From Raphanus sativus (Eukaryota > Streptophyta > Magnoliopsida > Brassicales > Brassicaceae): a stretch of 64,000 nt of DNA. The DNA lies in NCBI RefSeq assembly GCF_000801105.2, contig NC_079516.1, positions 9,920,001 through 9,984,000 of the forward strand, written 5' to 3'. How positions within the stretch are numbered: position 1 is the first letter of the stretch; each line of letters starts with the position of its first letter. Under the pieces are notes generated by a model, which saw only the letters and a list, made by a program, of their open reading frames with translations, was not told the DNA's origin and made no database searches. The translations under genes and the position numbers were made by a program. Positions 49,286 through 60,247 of this stretch are shown here, piece after piece.

Positions 49286-49907
49286 ATGGCATCGGTGTGG
49301 CTACTGTTTATAGTGTTCGTGTTTGATCTCATAGCTTTTGGGCTTGCCGTTGCTGCAGAACAGCGAAGAACCACCGTTAGTCTCTCTCTCTCTGTTCTTG
49401 AAAATTTATGGGTTTTGTATTAGAAAGCTGAAACTTTGGGCCAAAATTGACAAAGATTATACACTTCTTTGATAATCATAGATATAAAAAAAATCAATCT
49501 AAAACCCTTGAAAAGTTATTTGTGAAGAATATATTTTTGATAATATGTCCTGTTTGGTGATTAGTGGCAAGTTGTTAAAGAATCAAGAGATTCAAGCTAC
49601 TGTGTGTATGAGAGGATATAGCAACGGGTCTCGGAATTCCTCTCGTCATTGTGCACACGTAGGTCTTTGATCTAGACCCACTTGGTGTCAAGGCTCTTCC
49701 ACAGCATAAACATCGGCTCGCTACCATCATGAAGAGCTGACTAGCTAATAAGAGCAAGGAATAATTTTTTGTTCTTATTTCTCCTCGTTCTTTTTTATAG
49801 AAACATAGAACAAAATCAGTATCTCCGAGCTTTACTACGTGTGCTTGACAAGGGCCAAAGACTTTGAGGCTCCTAGAGATCCGGGTATTCGAATGAGTAG
49901 CTTGTAG
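49286..49907 (+). pseudogene. DUF1218 membrane protein gene, rearranged copy 1
   Basis: Exon 1 (from ATG 49286) encodes a membrane helix MASVWLLFIVFVFDLIAFGL then AVAAEQRRTT, typical of DUF1218 proteins (possible orthologue At1g61065, from memory). Exon 2 begins WQVVKESRDSSYCVYER (about 49564) but meets a stop (AGGATATAG). From 49669 to 49757 the next coding part is present in inverted orientation. The terminal exon (about 49812-49907) reads ISELYYVCLTRAKDFEAPRD and ends RMSSL. So start and end are both here but the middle is inverted and partly lost. Confidence 0.82.
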
Positions 49908-50019
49908 AATTTACACACACCCTCATAGGTGTAGAGTTAGAAACTAGAAACCTTTTAGGCCGTTGTGATCAATCATATTGTATGGGTTAGATGTGTACTT
50001 GCTTGTATATGAGAAATAG

Positions 50020-50437
50020 ATGTGGCTACTGTTTATAGTGTTCGTGTTTGATCTCATAGCTTTTGGGTTTGCCGTTGCTGCAGAACAGCGAAGAACCACC
50101 GTTAGTCTCTCTCTCTCTGTTCTTGAAAATTTATGGGTTTTGTATTAGAAAGCTGAAAGCTTTGGGCCAAAATTAACAAATATTATATGCTTTTTGATAA
50201 TATGTCCTGTTTGTGTTTTGCTTTTGGTGATTAGTGGCAAGTTGTTAATGAATCAAGAGATTCAAGCTACTGTGTGTATGAGAAGGATATAGCAACGGGT
50301 CTCGGAATAGGTTCTTTCTTGCTCTTATTAGCTAGTCAGCTCTTCATAATGGTAGCGAGCCGATGTTTATGCTGTGGAAGAGCCTTGACACCAAGTGGGT
50401 CTAGATCATGTGCTATTCTTCTCTTTATAACCACCTG
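50020..50437 (+). pseudogene. DUF1218 gene, partial copy 2
   Basis: Exon 1 starts at an ATG created at the duplication joint (GAAATAG|ATGTGG): MWLLFIVFVFDLIAFGFAVA. Exon 2 is intact: YCVYEKDIATGLGIGSFLLL, then SQLFIMVASRCLCCGRAL and SCAILLFITTW, before a donor GTAACA. No following exon was found; the 3' flank (50632-50690) repeats sequence lying after copy 1 (49965-50022). It supplies the middle that copy 1 lacks. One ancestral gene seems to have been duplicated and scrambled. Confidence 0.8.
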
Positions 50438-50801
50438 GTAACAAGATTGTCATCTTCTCTTCTTACAGATTCTTGATATGATTTTAAGAATTTCATCTAA
50501 GCTTCTACTGGACATAGATGTATTATGCAATGTAGACCTAGACTAAACATTGATTCCCATCTCTCTGATTGCAGAGCTTTGTTGTTTATACTTGTATTAT
50601 ACTTTAATGTATTAGGCCATTGTTGCTTGTTGTGATCAATCATATTATATGGGTTAGATGTGTGCTTGCTTGTATATGAGAAATAGATTCAAGTACTAAG
50701 TTGTTGTGTTTTTTGTCGTTTTATTACTTCTTGTTGTTCTTCAAGATTTTGTTTGTGTCCCTTCTCTTGTAAAGAACTTACTTTACACGCCTTTTTAATA
50801 A

Positions 50802-52109
50802 CTAAAACGTGAAAGAAGAAGAGTTACAAAAGATGCAAGAAACAGAGATGAGTTGGTGAATGATGCTTCCTTCTTCAATCCTAAGCTTCTTACTCTCTCT
50901 GTTCCAAAGATGAACAGCAAAGCTATGTTTACGCAATTGCGTAAGCCTCTTCCTTGAACAATTCACCTCGCTCTCATTCCCAGACGCTCTGTAAAATCTC
51001 CTGATTCTAGTCCAATCCGCAGGATAAAACGCAGATGGTGGAAGAACAGAGAATCCCAAATCCTCCGATGATGATGAAGAAGTATTGATTCTTGCAACGA
51101 CTCTTGATACTAAGTATGGACCGTTGTGACCCCATTTGTTACCGTTGAAGGCTACTGAGAACTCGTTGATAAACCTTTCAAGAAGAGGATGGTTCTTGTC
51201 AAAGATGAGCACCGCGTTGTTAAGCCTGCTCCATTGTTTAGTAACGGGATCAACTGCTTGTGCTCCGATTACGTTGTGGAGATTGGTGAGAGATTTGAGG
51301 ACTATGAAGTCGGTGTCTAAGTAGATTCCTCCGTATTTGTAGAGCAAGACTAATCTTAGAAGGTTAGAGAGGTTCTGCTCTATTGGAATCACTCCTGGAC
51401 TGAACATTCCTTTCTTTAATCTTTCAAACCATTTCTCTGCTGATGTGTCTTTGAAGATGTAAGCGAAGTCTGGTTTAATGGCAAGCACCTTAAGCCCTTT
51501 GTCCGTAAAGGGTTTCAAGATTAGTGTTCCTCTCTCACAGTCAAGTGAGTTTGATACCAAGATCAAGCAGCTGTTTGGGTGAGATTTGAAGAGACTCTCT
51601 ACGGTGAACCGTTCTCTAACACCAAAAGATTCGAGGCTTGAGATCCAAGTCATGAAGAACAGAGACTCGCATGAGGATTTGGACAAGAATGAGTTGATCC
51701 TCGTCTTGAATCTCTGTCTTGTTTTTCCTTGTGGCTTCTGTCTCGTCGCGGGGGTTAACTCGTCTCTTTTCTCTGTCTTGATAGAGGAAACTTTCTGCTT
51801 CTGTGCGAACCCTAAAGTGGTTTCTTTTACCGCAAGCAACAACGAAGAATCAGGCTTAGATGATGATGCTAGTGGTGCTGCTGATGATGTATGATGTTGA
51901 AGAACTTGGGGTTGATTAAGTGAAGGAGTGGGTTTAATAGGTGGGATTGGGTCAAGATGAAGAGAGAAGACAGAAAAACTGTTGTAGATTAAGAGAAGCA
52001 CCATAAGAAGACCGAAAAGAGACACTGGAAGACAACAAACAAAAGAGATGATCAATCTTTTCAAGCTATGCAATAACACAACTTGTTCTGTTCTTCTACT
52101 CCCTTCCAT
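50802..52109 (-). CDS. Alpha-1,4-glycosyltransferase family protein (type II Golgi membrane)
   Basis: A single-exon gene of 435 residues. Residues about 18-45 form a membrane anchor (LIISFVCCLPVSLFGLLMVL), followed by a serine/proline-rich stem. The catalytic part has FFMTWISSLESFGVRERFTV and the sugar-binding DXD site in YKYGGIYLDTDFIVLKSL, then NNAVLIFDKNHPLL and the Gb3-synthase-type C-terminal text (WGHNGPYLVSRV, AFYPADWTRI, AVHLWNRESKKL). These are Golgi transferases using UDP-sugars; the acceptor in plants is unknown. At1g61050 is the likely orthologue (from memory). The start at 52109 gives a normal short cytoplasmic tail. Downstream VIP5 lies in the same direction, about 1 kb upstream of this start. 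Confidence 0.9.
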   Translation of the reverse strand: MEGSRRTEQVVLLHSLKRLIISFVCCLPVSLFGLLMVLLLIYNSFSVFSLHLDPIPPIKPTPSLNQPQVLQHHTSSAAPLASSSKPDSSLLLAVKETTLGFAQKQKVSSIKTEKRDELTPATRQKPQGKTRQRFKTRINSFLSKSSCESLFFMTWISSLESFGVRERFTVESLFKSHPNSCLILVSNSLDCERGTLILKPFTDKGLKVLAIKPDFAYIFKDTSAEKWFERLKKGMFSPGVIPIEQNLSNLLRLVLLYKYGGIYLDTDFIVLKSLTNLHNVIGAQAVDPVTKQWSRLNNAVLIFDKNHPLLERFINEFSVAFNGNKWGHNGPYLVSRVVARINTSSSSSEDLGFSVLPPSAFYPADWTRIRRFYRASGNESEVNCSRKRLTQLRKHSFAVHLWNRESKKLRIEEGSIIHQLISVSCIFCNSSSFTF

Positions 52110-53137
52110 TTTTTCTTTTGTTTTTCGTCAAAAAGGTTTGCAAAAGACAGAGACTCGTTCTGTAAGAAAATTATGTGTTTCTTTGGACAAGAGGGTGTTG
52201 TCTTACGTGAGTGATGATAATTGTTTGTTGAATAGAAGAAGTAAACAATAATTTTTAATTTTCTTGGAATACTTACATATATATACATGCATCATATATG
52301 TAACTATTAGTTAAAAATGTCGAAAGAGAAAGACTACCAATAAAAAATATATAATAAGTGCAAAAGAAAAAATTATAGTAAATTACTATCGTTTAATAAG
52401 CCCTTTTATCAAAAAAAAAAATACTATCATTTAAAGAGTATGGTTATACTGTTTGCAAAAAAAAAAAAGAGTATGGTTATATCTTGTTCGACTGTTTCTA
52501 AAAAAAAAAAAGGATTGTTCCAGGCGTTATAGAGGTTATATCTTGTTTGATTGTTTCTTGTGCAATTTGGTTGTGTTGACATGTTTCTTGTGAAATTGAA
52601 ACACTAATCATTGACTAACCATATGCAATGATATGGTTGTTGGAATGTATTTTAAATTTCAAGATATATATATTCTACTGTTCTAGTGTGATTGATTGAT
52701 ACTAACATAAGGATTTCATCTTGTATAAAATATAATAAGAGTGAAAGAGATTATCTTGGATTTTAATGAAAAGTCAACATTTTTATTTTATTTGTGTTAA
52801 GAACAGTTTTAGTAGTATGCAATTCACTGTTGAGTCTCGTTGATACTTTCCATGGCCAAACCATCGAAAGTATTTTAATTGATCATTAGGATCAGAAACG
52901 GCAAGGCCATCTAATTAAAGACTGGCATAAGACTTGATTTCTAATCTCATGCAGTCACACACTAATCAGGAGAGTTCACATAAGAAGCAAATAGAAAAAT
53001 ATTTTAGGAAAGAAAAAACAACAAATTGCTCTAAACATTTTGAGTACAAACAAAAAAAGAAAGAAAACCAAGCAGCAGTTTTAATAAAAAGATGATGATG
53101 AAACACTGAAAAGACTTCGAGAGACATAATCCAATAA
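52110..53137. other. Intergenic between glycosyltransferase and VIP5
   Basis: AT-rich with several poly-A runs (52408, 52457, 52500), and short repeats of TATGGTTATA. No gene recognised. Confidence 0.45.
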
Positions 53138-55069
53138 TCAGAGAAGACCTCTCCTTCTCTTGTAATCACTAACAGTTAACGTAAGTCCATGTCTCTTACC
53201 ATCATTCTCAACAACTCTGCATCCCACTGTTGCTTCTGTCACCTGTTTCCTCGCCATGAATGCTTTCTGTACTCCTTGGGGTCCACCATACTTCTGCAAT
53301 GCCGCTAGAGATAACGGCAACTCAAAGTTATGCATAAGATTGTGTTCCGCTCCTTGTCCTATTGGAGCTCTTGTGTCTATCAGCTTCCCTGCCTCTGCAG
53401 CCGCTTCTAAAGCCGCTTCTGTCGCTTCAACACCGTTCTCTCCTCCTGCATCTGCTCCATTGGTCTCAACCGCTGCTGCAGCTGCTGCCTCGTTCTCTCC
53501 TCCATCTTTCCCACTATTTTTACCATTGTAGTAGTTGGATGATCGCGTCCACCTCCTTGAAAACGGATCATACCCAGCTTCACCAGCCTTGAGACTAGCG
53601 GTGATTGATTTCACCTCTGATGCGTTCTTGAAATTCTCGGCTCTGTTCTTCTTGTTCATCTCGAAGAGTTTTAGTGCTTTTTTATCTACACCTTTCTTGT
53701 TCCGTGACGCATCGAGCTGCTTGATCTTATTTTTGATCCTCTCCACACCTGCTCCATCGTTTTTGCTCTCTGCAATCTCCAACTCTTTTCTGAGCCGATC
53801 TTTCTCGGCCGCAATATTCATTGGCCTCGCCGAGGCTGATTTTTTTTCCTGCAACATCTGCTTAACAGTCTCCGCCGAGTAGACAAAGCTGTTGATTCTT
53901 TTGATCGCTTCTTTCTTGTCTGATACATCTTCCTTTGAAGGCAGGCGACCATTTGTTCTCTCAACCTCTCTGATCCATTGCCTGTACTCTTCCTCCACAG
54001 GATGCCCATCTGAAATCATCGCCATTTGCCAACGAGCAGCAGAGGTTTCGTTACCCCAGAACACGTTAAGGTACTTGTGTGTAGTCTTGTTCTCTAGCTT
54101 GTACGCCTTGTCTGGATCAGCTGCATCAACATTCTTCACCATGCAGAGTCTGTAAATCGGACCACTCTTCGACCTCCCAATCCCAACCCTCACAAAGCAA
54201 CCAACGATAAGCTCCTCAAAGAAAGGCTCCATAAACCATTTAGCAAGCTTAGATCTCCTAATAGTAATCTCCTTAATATCCTCATAAGTAGGCACATCTG
54301 ACCTGTCGTCATCACTGTCACCCATTCCTCCGTTGGACCCTTCATCGTCACTCTGAGACCTATCACTATCACTTAAGGAAGCTAAAGAAGGCTTCCTCTT
54401 CATAGATGAGAAATCTCTGCCACCTTTGGACGACGCATCTCTGAGCTTCCTAAGAGCAGAAGGGTCCTGCTGCTTCATACGCTTAGCCCTCAGCTCGTTC
54501 AAAGCATCATCCTTTGCAGCGGCTCTGTCAGCAGATCTAGCAGAAGACCTGACACCACGGGAGGCCGAAGCAGCCGGAGGTGTCTGATGAGTGTCCTTCT
54601 TGGAAACAGGGGTGGTGGTGGCCGTGGTGGTGGTCATCATCTCGTTCTCCCTCTTGGACCTAAGCTTCTCAGTGAAGCTCTTGTCACCTTTCTTGTCAGC
54701 ACGCTCGGCGAGAATCATCTCTCTCTGGAACTCAGTCATCCCAGCGAGCTTCTGCCTGTCTTCCTCGTTCTTGTAAAGGTCATCCCCAAAATCAGACTCC
54801 TCGCTGCTGCTGTCACCTTCACGATCAGATGTCTCAGCAGCTTCTCTCTCTGCCTCTAATCTCTTCTTTAAGGGAACTTGAGAAGCAGAGGGTTTCCTAG
54901 TAGCAGGATAGCCACGATCTTCTTCATCAGATTCCTCGCTGCCACCATCAGAGTAGGAGCCTTCACGTCTCCTAGAAGATGAGGAAGGATGAGAATGACG
55001 GGACCTAGAAGAAGCAGGTGCGTTTGTTCTCCCAGCAGCTTCCAAAAGCAAGTCATCTAAATCAACCAT
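53138..55069 (-). CDS. VIP5: VIP5, Rtf1-like Paf1-complex subunit
   Basis: One coding exon gives 643 residues from MVDLDDLLLEAAGRTN, the length I recall for Arabidopsis VIP5 (At1g61040). The longer frame to 55099 starts at a GTG straight after an intron acceptor (CAG), so it is 5' leader. The N-terminal third is acidic and serine-rich (GGSEESDEEDRGYP, DSSSEESDFGDDLY). A Plus3 domain follows at about 255-385 (YEDIKEITIRRSKLAKWFME, GCFVRVGIGRSKSGPIYRLC). Then come charged coiled-coil stretches and the end LTVSDYKRRRGLL. VIP5 works in the nucleus with Pol II, histone marking, and FLC-class flowering repressor expression. Confidence 0.96.
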   Translation of the reverse strand: MVDLDDLLLEAAGRTNAPASSRSRHSHPSSSSRRREGSYSDGGSEESDEEDRGYPATRKPSASQVPLKKRLEAEREAAETSDREGDSSSEESDFGDDLYKNEEDRQKLAGMTEFQREMILAERADKKGDKSFTEKLRSKRENEMMTTTTATTTPVSKKDTHQTPPAASASRGVRSSARSADRAAAKDDALNELRAKRMKQQDPSALRKLRDASSKGGRDFSSMKRKPSLASLSDSDRSQSDDEGSNGGMGDSDDDRSDVPTYEDIKEITIRRSKLAKWFMEPFFEELIVGCFVRVGIGRSKSGPIYRLCMVKNVDAADPDKAYKLENKTTHKYLNVFWGNETSAARWQMAMISDGHPVEEEYRQWIREVERTNGRLPSKEDVSDKKEAIKRINSFVYSAETVKQMLQEKKSASARPMNIAAEKDRLRKELEIAESKNDGAGVERIKNKIKQLDASRNKKGVDKKALKLFEMNKKNRAENFKNASEVKSITASLKAGEAGYDPFSRRWTRSSNYYNGKNSGKDGGENEAAAAAAVETNGADAGGENGVEATEAALEAAAEAGKLIDTRAPIGQGAEHNLMHNFELPLSLAALQKYGGPQGVQKAFMARKQVTEATVGCRVVENDGKRHGLTLTVSDYKRRRGLL

Positions 55070-55197
55070 ACCTTCTGACCTTATCTCAGAACTGTTCACC
55101 TGAAATTACAAGAAACCTAACTAGTTATTCTAAGCATAACGCAAAGAAAGACAATTGAAATAGGGTTACAGAAGAAGACAATTGGAGAACGAAATCG

Positions 55198-55254
55198 ACC
55201 TATACGAGAGATCTTGAGGTCAAACCCCGAATAGGATCGATCTCTCGTATAGGT
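55198..55254. repeat. Perfect 16-bp inverted repeat in VIP5 leader intron
   Basis: ACCTATACGAGAGATC (55198-55213) is matched by GATCTCTCGTATAGGT (55239-55254) across a 25-bp loop. It lies just upstream of the VIP5 start, between the first leader exon and the acceptor at 55100. Confidence 0.9.
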
Positions 55255-55622
55255 ATCGAATTCGATTCGGATAGAGGAGCTCGAAGCCGTCACTTAATGG
55301 TTCTCGCGGCGTATAAAAAAGGAAAATGAGAAAAAAAATTTAAAGGAAGGAAGGAAACAAACTAACTTGAGAAGGGAAGGGAGAAGTCGCCGGGAACTTG
55401 ATGCAGAGATCGACGGGCGGCGGAAGTGGAAGCTAAGGGTCATCAAAGAGGGGAGATAATAAAAGAAATACCAGATATTTTAGTATTTTGACAAAAAAAA
55501 CAATGGGACCGGTTTTGTATTCTTAAATTAATTACTCGATAGAGTGAAGGGTATTGTCGGTATAGAAATCACCTTGTTTGTTACTTACGATTAAATAATA
55601 GACTTGAGGTTACATTGTTATC

Positions 55623-55696
55623 GACCGCATAGCGCAGTGGATTAGCGCGTCTGACTTCGGATCAGAAGGTCGTGGGTTGGACTCCCACTGTGGTCG
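55623..55696 (+). tRNA. tRNA-Arg(UCG)
   Basis: A complete 74-nt cloverleaf: acceptor GACCGCA/TGTGGTC, D stem GCGC/GCGC, anticodon stem TCTGA/TCAGA with loop CTTCGGA (anticodon TCG, reads CGA), T stem GTGGG/CCCAC, discriminator G. It has no intron. The T loop is TTGGACT, so nucleotide 56 is G where nearly all tRNAs have C. It lies between the divergent VIP5 and CPSF73-I genes. Confidence 0.93.
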
Positions 55697-55699
55697 TAG

Positions 55700-55718
55700 T
55701 TTTATTTTTTTATTTTTT
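55700..55718 (+). terminator. Pol III terminator of tRNA-Arg
   Basis: TTTTATTTTTTTATTTTTT begins four bases after the tRNA, a normal oligo-T stop. Confidence 0.7.
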
Positions 55719-55839
55719 ATTCGCCTGAACTAGATTTAGGGTTTTAAAGATTCACAAAGACGTGCTCAATTTCATCTCGGAGTGTGTTCCTCCTACTGAT
55801 TCTCTCTAGGGAAGAAGGAGAAAGAAGACGAGAGAGAAA

Positions 55840-58659
55840 ATGGCATCTTCATCGGCATCTCTGAAAAGGAGAGAGCAGCCAATGTCGCGAGAAGGAGATC
55901 AGCTTATCGTTACTCCTTTAGGCGCCGGAAACGAAGTCGGTCGTTCCTGCGTTTACATGTCCTTCCGTGGCAAAACCATTCTCGTCTGTTTCCATCGAAC
56001 TCTCCCCCTTTGTACAAAAGTTGTTTGCTTTTTCTTAATTTAATTTGTGGTTTGGTTCGTTGTTGTGTGGCAGTTCGATTGTGGGATTAATCCTGCCTAC
56101 TCTGGAATGGCTGCCTTGCCTTACTTCGATGAGATTGATCCTTCCACCATCGATGTCCTCTTGATTACTCAGTATGTTTTTTTTTTATTTGCCCATATGT
56201 TTGATTTTTCTCATTTAAAGATATGATGATTATATGATATGATGATTGATGTTGATAGGGATTAGCTCAAGCTTATAGAAAGGCTGGTGTTTTTTTTTTG
56301 TTTCTCTGTCTGTCTACTTGAACAAGTTTGTTTCTTGTTCTTTTGCCTTTTATGCTTGTTGGTTGATGTAATGATGCTTTCTGTTGCAGCTTTCATTTGG
56401 ATCATGCAGCATCCCTCCCTTATTTTCTAGAGAAGGTTTTGTTTCTCTTACTGGATGGATCTTCTTGTCTTTTTTTTTTAACTTCAGCTGGAACTAATTC
56501 AGATTAGTATTTGTTTTTATTAGACTACATTCAAAGGGCGAGTTTTCATGACACATGCTACAAAGGCTATCTATAAGTTGCTGCTTACAGATTATGTTAA
56601 AGTCAGCAAGGTTTCTGTGGAAGACATGTTGTTCGATGAACATGATATCAACAAATCCATGGATAAAATTGAGGTCTGTACTGCATCTTCTTACAACTAA
56701 CTTGTTCTTGCTTTGTGTTTAGCTTATAACGTTGCATTGGATATTATGTTTCTGTCACGTATGTTTAAGAGAAGCTTAACTAAAGTAGTGTGGTTTGAAG
56801 TTTACTTTTTATAAATCACATTAGGATCTGAACGTGTGCTGTGTAGTGTGCGCATCTTTTTGTCTTCTTACAAGTTTAAACCATTAATAAGATATATATG
56901 ATTCTTGTTAGTCAACTAACCTTAATCAGTCCATTGAGTTATGGTTAAGTTTTAAACGTTTTCCATCGGTTTCAGAGAAGTGATCAGCTAAGATTTATGT
57001 CTACTTCCTGTCCAGGTTATTGATTTCCATCAGACGGTTGAAGTGAACGGCATAAAGTTCTGGTGCTACACGGCAGGCCATGTCTTGGGTGCAGCCATGT
57101 TCATGGTGGACATAGCTGGTGTCCGGATCCTCTACACTGGCGACTATTCCCGTGAGGAAGACCGACATCTAAGAGCAGCTGAGCTTCCTCAGTTCTCCCC
57201 TGACATATGCATCATTGAATCCACCTCCGGTGTCCAGCTTCATCAATCTCGTCACATCCGGGAGAAACGCTTCACTGATGTAATCCATTCAACTGTTGCT
57301 CAGGGTGGTCGTGTCCTGATCCCAGCTTTTGCACTTGGCCGTGCACAGGAACTCCTCTTGATTCTAGATGAGTACTGGGCCAACCACCCTGATCTACACA
57401 ATATCCCTATCTACTATGCCTCACCCCTCGCCAAAAAGTGTATGGCAGTTTACCAAACCTACATTTTATCTATGAACGACAGAATCCGCAACCAGTTTGC
57501 AAATTCTAATCCGTTTGTGTTCAAGCACATATCTGCGTTGAACAGCATCGATGATTTCAGAGATGTTGGTCCATGTGTGGTTATGGCTAGTCCTGGAGGT
57601 CTTCAGAGCGGTTTCTCGAGGCAGCTCTTTGACATCTGGTGTTCAGATAAGAGAAACGCTTGTATCATACCTGGTTATATGGTGGAAGGTACACTGGCAA
57701 AAACGATTATCAATGAGCCGAAGGAGGTGACTCTTATGAACGGTCTTACTGCTCCTCTCAACATGCAAGTGCACTACATCTCCTTCTCTGCTCACGCTGA
57801 CTATGCGCAGACGAGCACTTTCTTGAAAGAGCTCATGCCTCCAAACATCATCCTTGTTCACGGTGAAGCTAACGAGATGATGAGGCTCAAACAGAAACTC
57901 TTTACGGAGTTTCCTGATGGAAACACGAGGATCATGAATCCGAAGAACTGTGAGTCGGTTGAACTGTACTTCAACTCTGAGAAAATGGCTAAAACCATTG
58001 GGAGGTTGGCTGAGAAGACGCCTGATGTTGGCGATTCAGTGAGTGGGATTCTGGTTAAGAAAGGTTTCACTTATCAGATAATGGCACCTGATGATCTCCA
58101 TGTTTTCTCACAGTTATCAACAGCAACTGTTACTCAGCGGATCACTATCCCTTTCTCAGGAGCTTTTGGTGTGATAACACATCGCCTCGGGAAGATTTTT
58201 GAGAGCGTTGATTCTTCAACGGACGAGGAAACGGGTCTTCCAGCACTGAAAGTTCACGAGAGAGTAACTGTGAAGCAAGAGTCAGAGAAGCACATCTCGC
58301 TTCAGTGGTCATCTGATCCAATAAGTGACATGGTTTCAGACTCCATTGTAGCTCTGGTTCTCAACATCAGCCGGGAAGTTCCCAAGATCATTGTGGAGGA
58401 GGAAGTTGCTGTCAAATCCGAAGAGGAGAATGGGAAGAAAGTGGAAAAAGTGATATATGCTCTTCTTGTGTCGCTCTTTGGGGATGTGAAACTTGGAGAG
58501 AATGGGAAACTGGTGATTACTGTCGATGGCAATGTGGCTCATCTTGATAAAGAGACTGGAAAAGTAGAGGGTGAGCATGAAGGTCTAAAAGAAAGAGTGA
58601 GAGTAGCTTTTCATCGGATTCAAAGCGCTGTGAAACCAATCCCTCTCTCAGCTGAATGA
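55840..58659 (+). CDS. CPSF73-I: CPSF73-I, mRNA 3'-end processing endonuclease
   Basis: Five exons (55840-55983, 56074-56171, 56390-56435, 56524-56673, 57016-58659) encode 693 residues, the length I recall for the Arabidopsis protein (At1g61010). The metallo-beta-lactamase fold shows [19 protein letters not shown], the zinc motif [11 protein letters not shown] (split by intron 2), [12 protein letters not shown] and [13 protein letters not shown]. The beta-CASP part has [27 protein letters not shown] and [17 protein letters not shown]. The C-terminal interaction domain ends [14 protein letters not shown]. It is the zinc-dependent nuclease that cuts pre-mRNA before polyadenylation, in the nucleus. 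All metal ligands are present and no lesion was seen. Its promoter is shared with the tRNA and divergent VIP5. Confidence 0.97.
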
Positions 58660-58679
58660 AGTAGCTGTTGAGGTATTTA

Positions 58680-59150
58680 AGAATCATAGAATTTTATCAT
58701 CAGTTGTCTGTTTCTCTATCCAAGTTTACTAGTTCTGGTAATCAAGTCTATGTATGTTATTATGTTTTATGAAACTTTGCTGCTTTTGTGAGTCTACTGT
58801 GATGCTGATTAGTCCAATGGATGTTATTGCGACGCTGTTCTTACTCAACAACATTTAGTTTCACTTTTATATGGTTTTGATTTTCATTTTTTTCTCTTGG
58901 ACACGTTTTTTTTTTTGGACACGTTTTTTTTTTTGATTTTTACTTACTTGATTGTTTTTCTTGGTTATAAAAGTATAAAAGTTTATGTGGATTCTCATAT
59001 TTAGCTATATAGAAAAAAAATCATTTCCATGCTATAAGTGCAAAGATTTTAGATGTACCTATAAAGAATCTTACCTAGAAAATTTTAATTAATTTTTGAG
59101 GCTCCAAACTATCAGTTTAAGGCTCCGAATCGAATAAACCATTTATTTAT
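58680..59150. other. 3' flank of CPSF73-I
   Basis: AT-rich with a 20-bp direct repeat around GGACACGTTTTTTTTTTT (58898 and 58918). No gene. Confidence 0.5.
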
Positions 59151-59560
59151 TTTCTAATTTTAAAATTTATAATATATTTTAAATTTCTTAAAATCTATAA
59201 ACAAAATATTATATTATATATAAATTGAATAACATATGTTAAAATATCTAAACTTAACATATAAATGTTTGGTTTGAATATTTTGATGAAGAAACAAAAA
59301 TTATTTTAAGTATTTTATTTTTTTGAATATATTTTTACTATTTTAAATATTTACATTTAACTATTTGTATATATTTTTAAATATTTTGGATAATTTTAAA
59401 ACATTATATATATTTATATGTTTTAATATATATTAAAGCTAAAAGTAATTAATATATATAGATATACAAATTTATTTCAGATATATTCAGATACTTCAAA
59501 TACTTGAATCGGATCGAGTTTATTTTTTTAAATACCAAAATTTTATGAGTTTGTTTTATG
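59150..59560. mobile_element. hAT-type TTCGG-family relic, inverted relative of 42570-43170
   Basis: The AT core (AATGTTTGGTTTGAATATTT at about 59265) and the CTTGAATCGGATCGAG end align in reverse with 42620-42970. Clean termini are absent. Confidence 0.5.
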
Positions 59561-59656
59561 ATCTAAGATTATAAGTTATAAATTTTAGGTTTGATCATTT
59601 TTTTTTTCAACAACCATGTGAAAAATACAAAAACCCAAACCTAAATTACAACCACC

Positions 59657-59756
59657 NNNNNNNNNNNNNNNNNNNNNNNNNNNNNNNNNNNNNNNNNNNN
59701 NNNNNNNNNNNNNNNNNNNNNNNNNNNNNNNNNNNNNNNNNNNNNNNNNNNNNNNN
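59657..59756. other. Assembly gap, 100 N
   Basis: Exactly 100 N; a contig join of unknown size. Confidence 0.99.
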
Positions 59757-59851
59757 AAAGTTACTTTTGTCTAGTTGTTAATGTACCTCTTAAAAAAATA
59801 CCACATCATTGTTTAAGTCCTCGAATGAACATATATTAAGAATATATATAT

Positions 59852-60247
59852 CAAACAACGTCGTTTTATCTTGTTAACAGTTAACTAATTTATTTTAGAG
59901 TCAATGTAGATTTATGCACATTTTAAAAAGTTCAGGTAATTTTTTTTAATTATAATTGAGTTCAGGTCGTATTTGGCACCGACCATGTGTTCGGATCGTA
60001 TCTGGCACCACCGAAATTGTTTGAGTCGAAATTAGCACTTTTTACCGTATGTCAAAACATTGTCGTTTTATCTTGTTAACGGTTGATTAAATTTTCTTAA
60101 AGTCAATGTAGATTTAAGCACGTTTTTAAGAAGTTCGGATAGGTTTTTTGAATTTAATTAAGTTCAGGTCGTATTTAGCACTGACTATTTGTTTGGATCG
60201 TATTTGGCACGATCGAAATTGTTCGGGTCAGAATAGACACTTTTCCC
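59852..60247. repeat. Tandem duplication, period about 202 bp
   Basis: TCGTTTTATCTTGTTAAC at 59861 recurs at 60063, each followed by GTCAATGTAGATTTA, TTCAGGTCGTATTT and GGATCGTAT. Unit 2 ends where duplication copy B begins. Confidence 0.85.

Noticed and set aside
53256..54859. Plus-strand ORFs opposite VIP5
   Set aside because: Shadows of a long coding exon; no start context, no known domain.
55070..55099. Longer VIP5 start adding MNSSEIRSEG
   Set aside because: The first codon is GTG directly after a splice acceptor; the internal ATG at 55069 gives the expected 643 residues.
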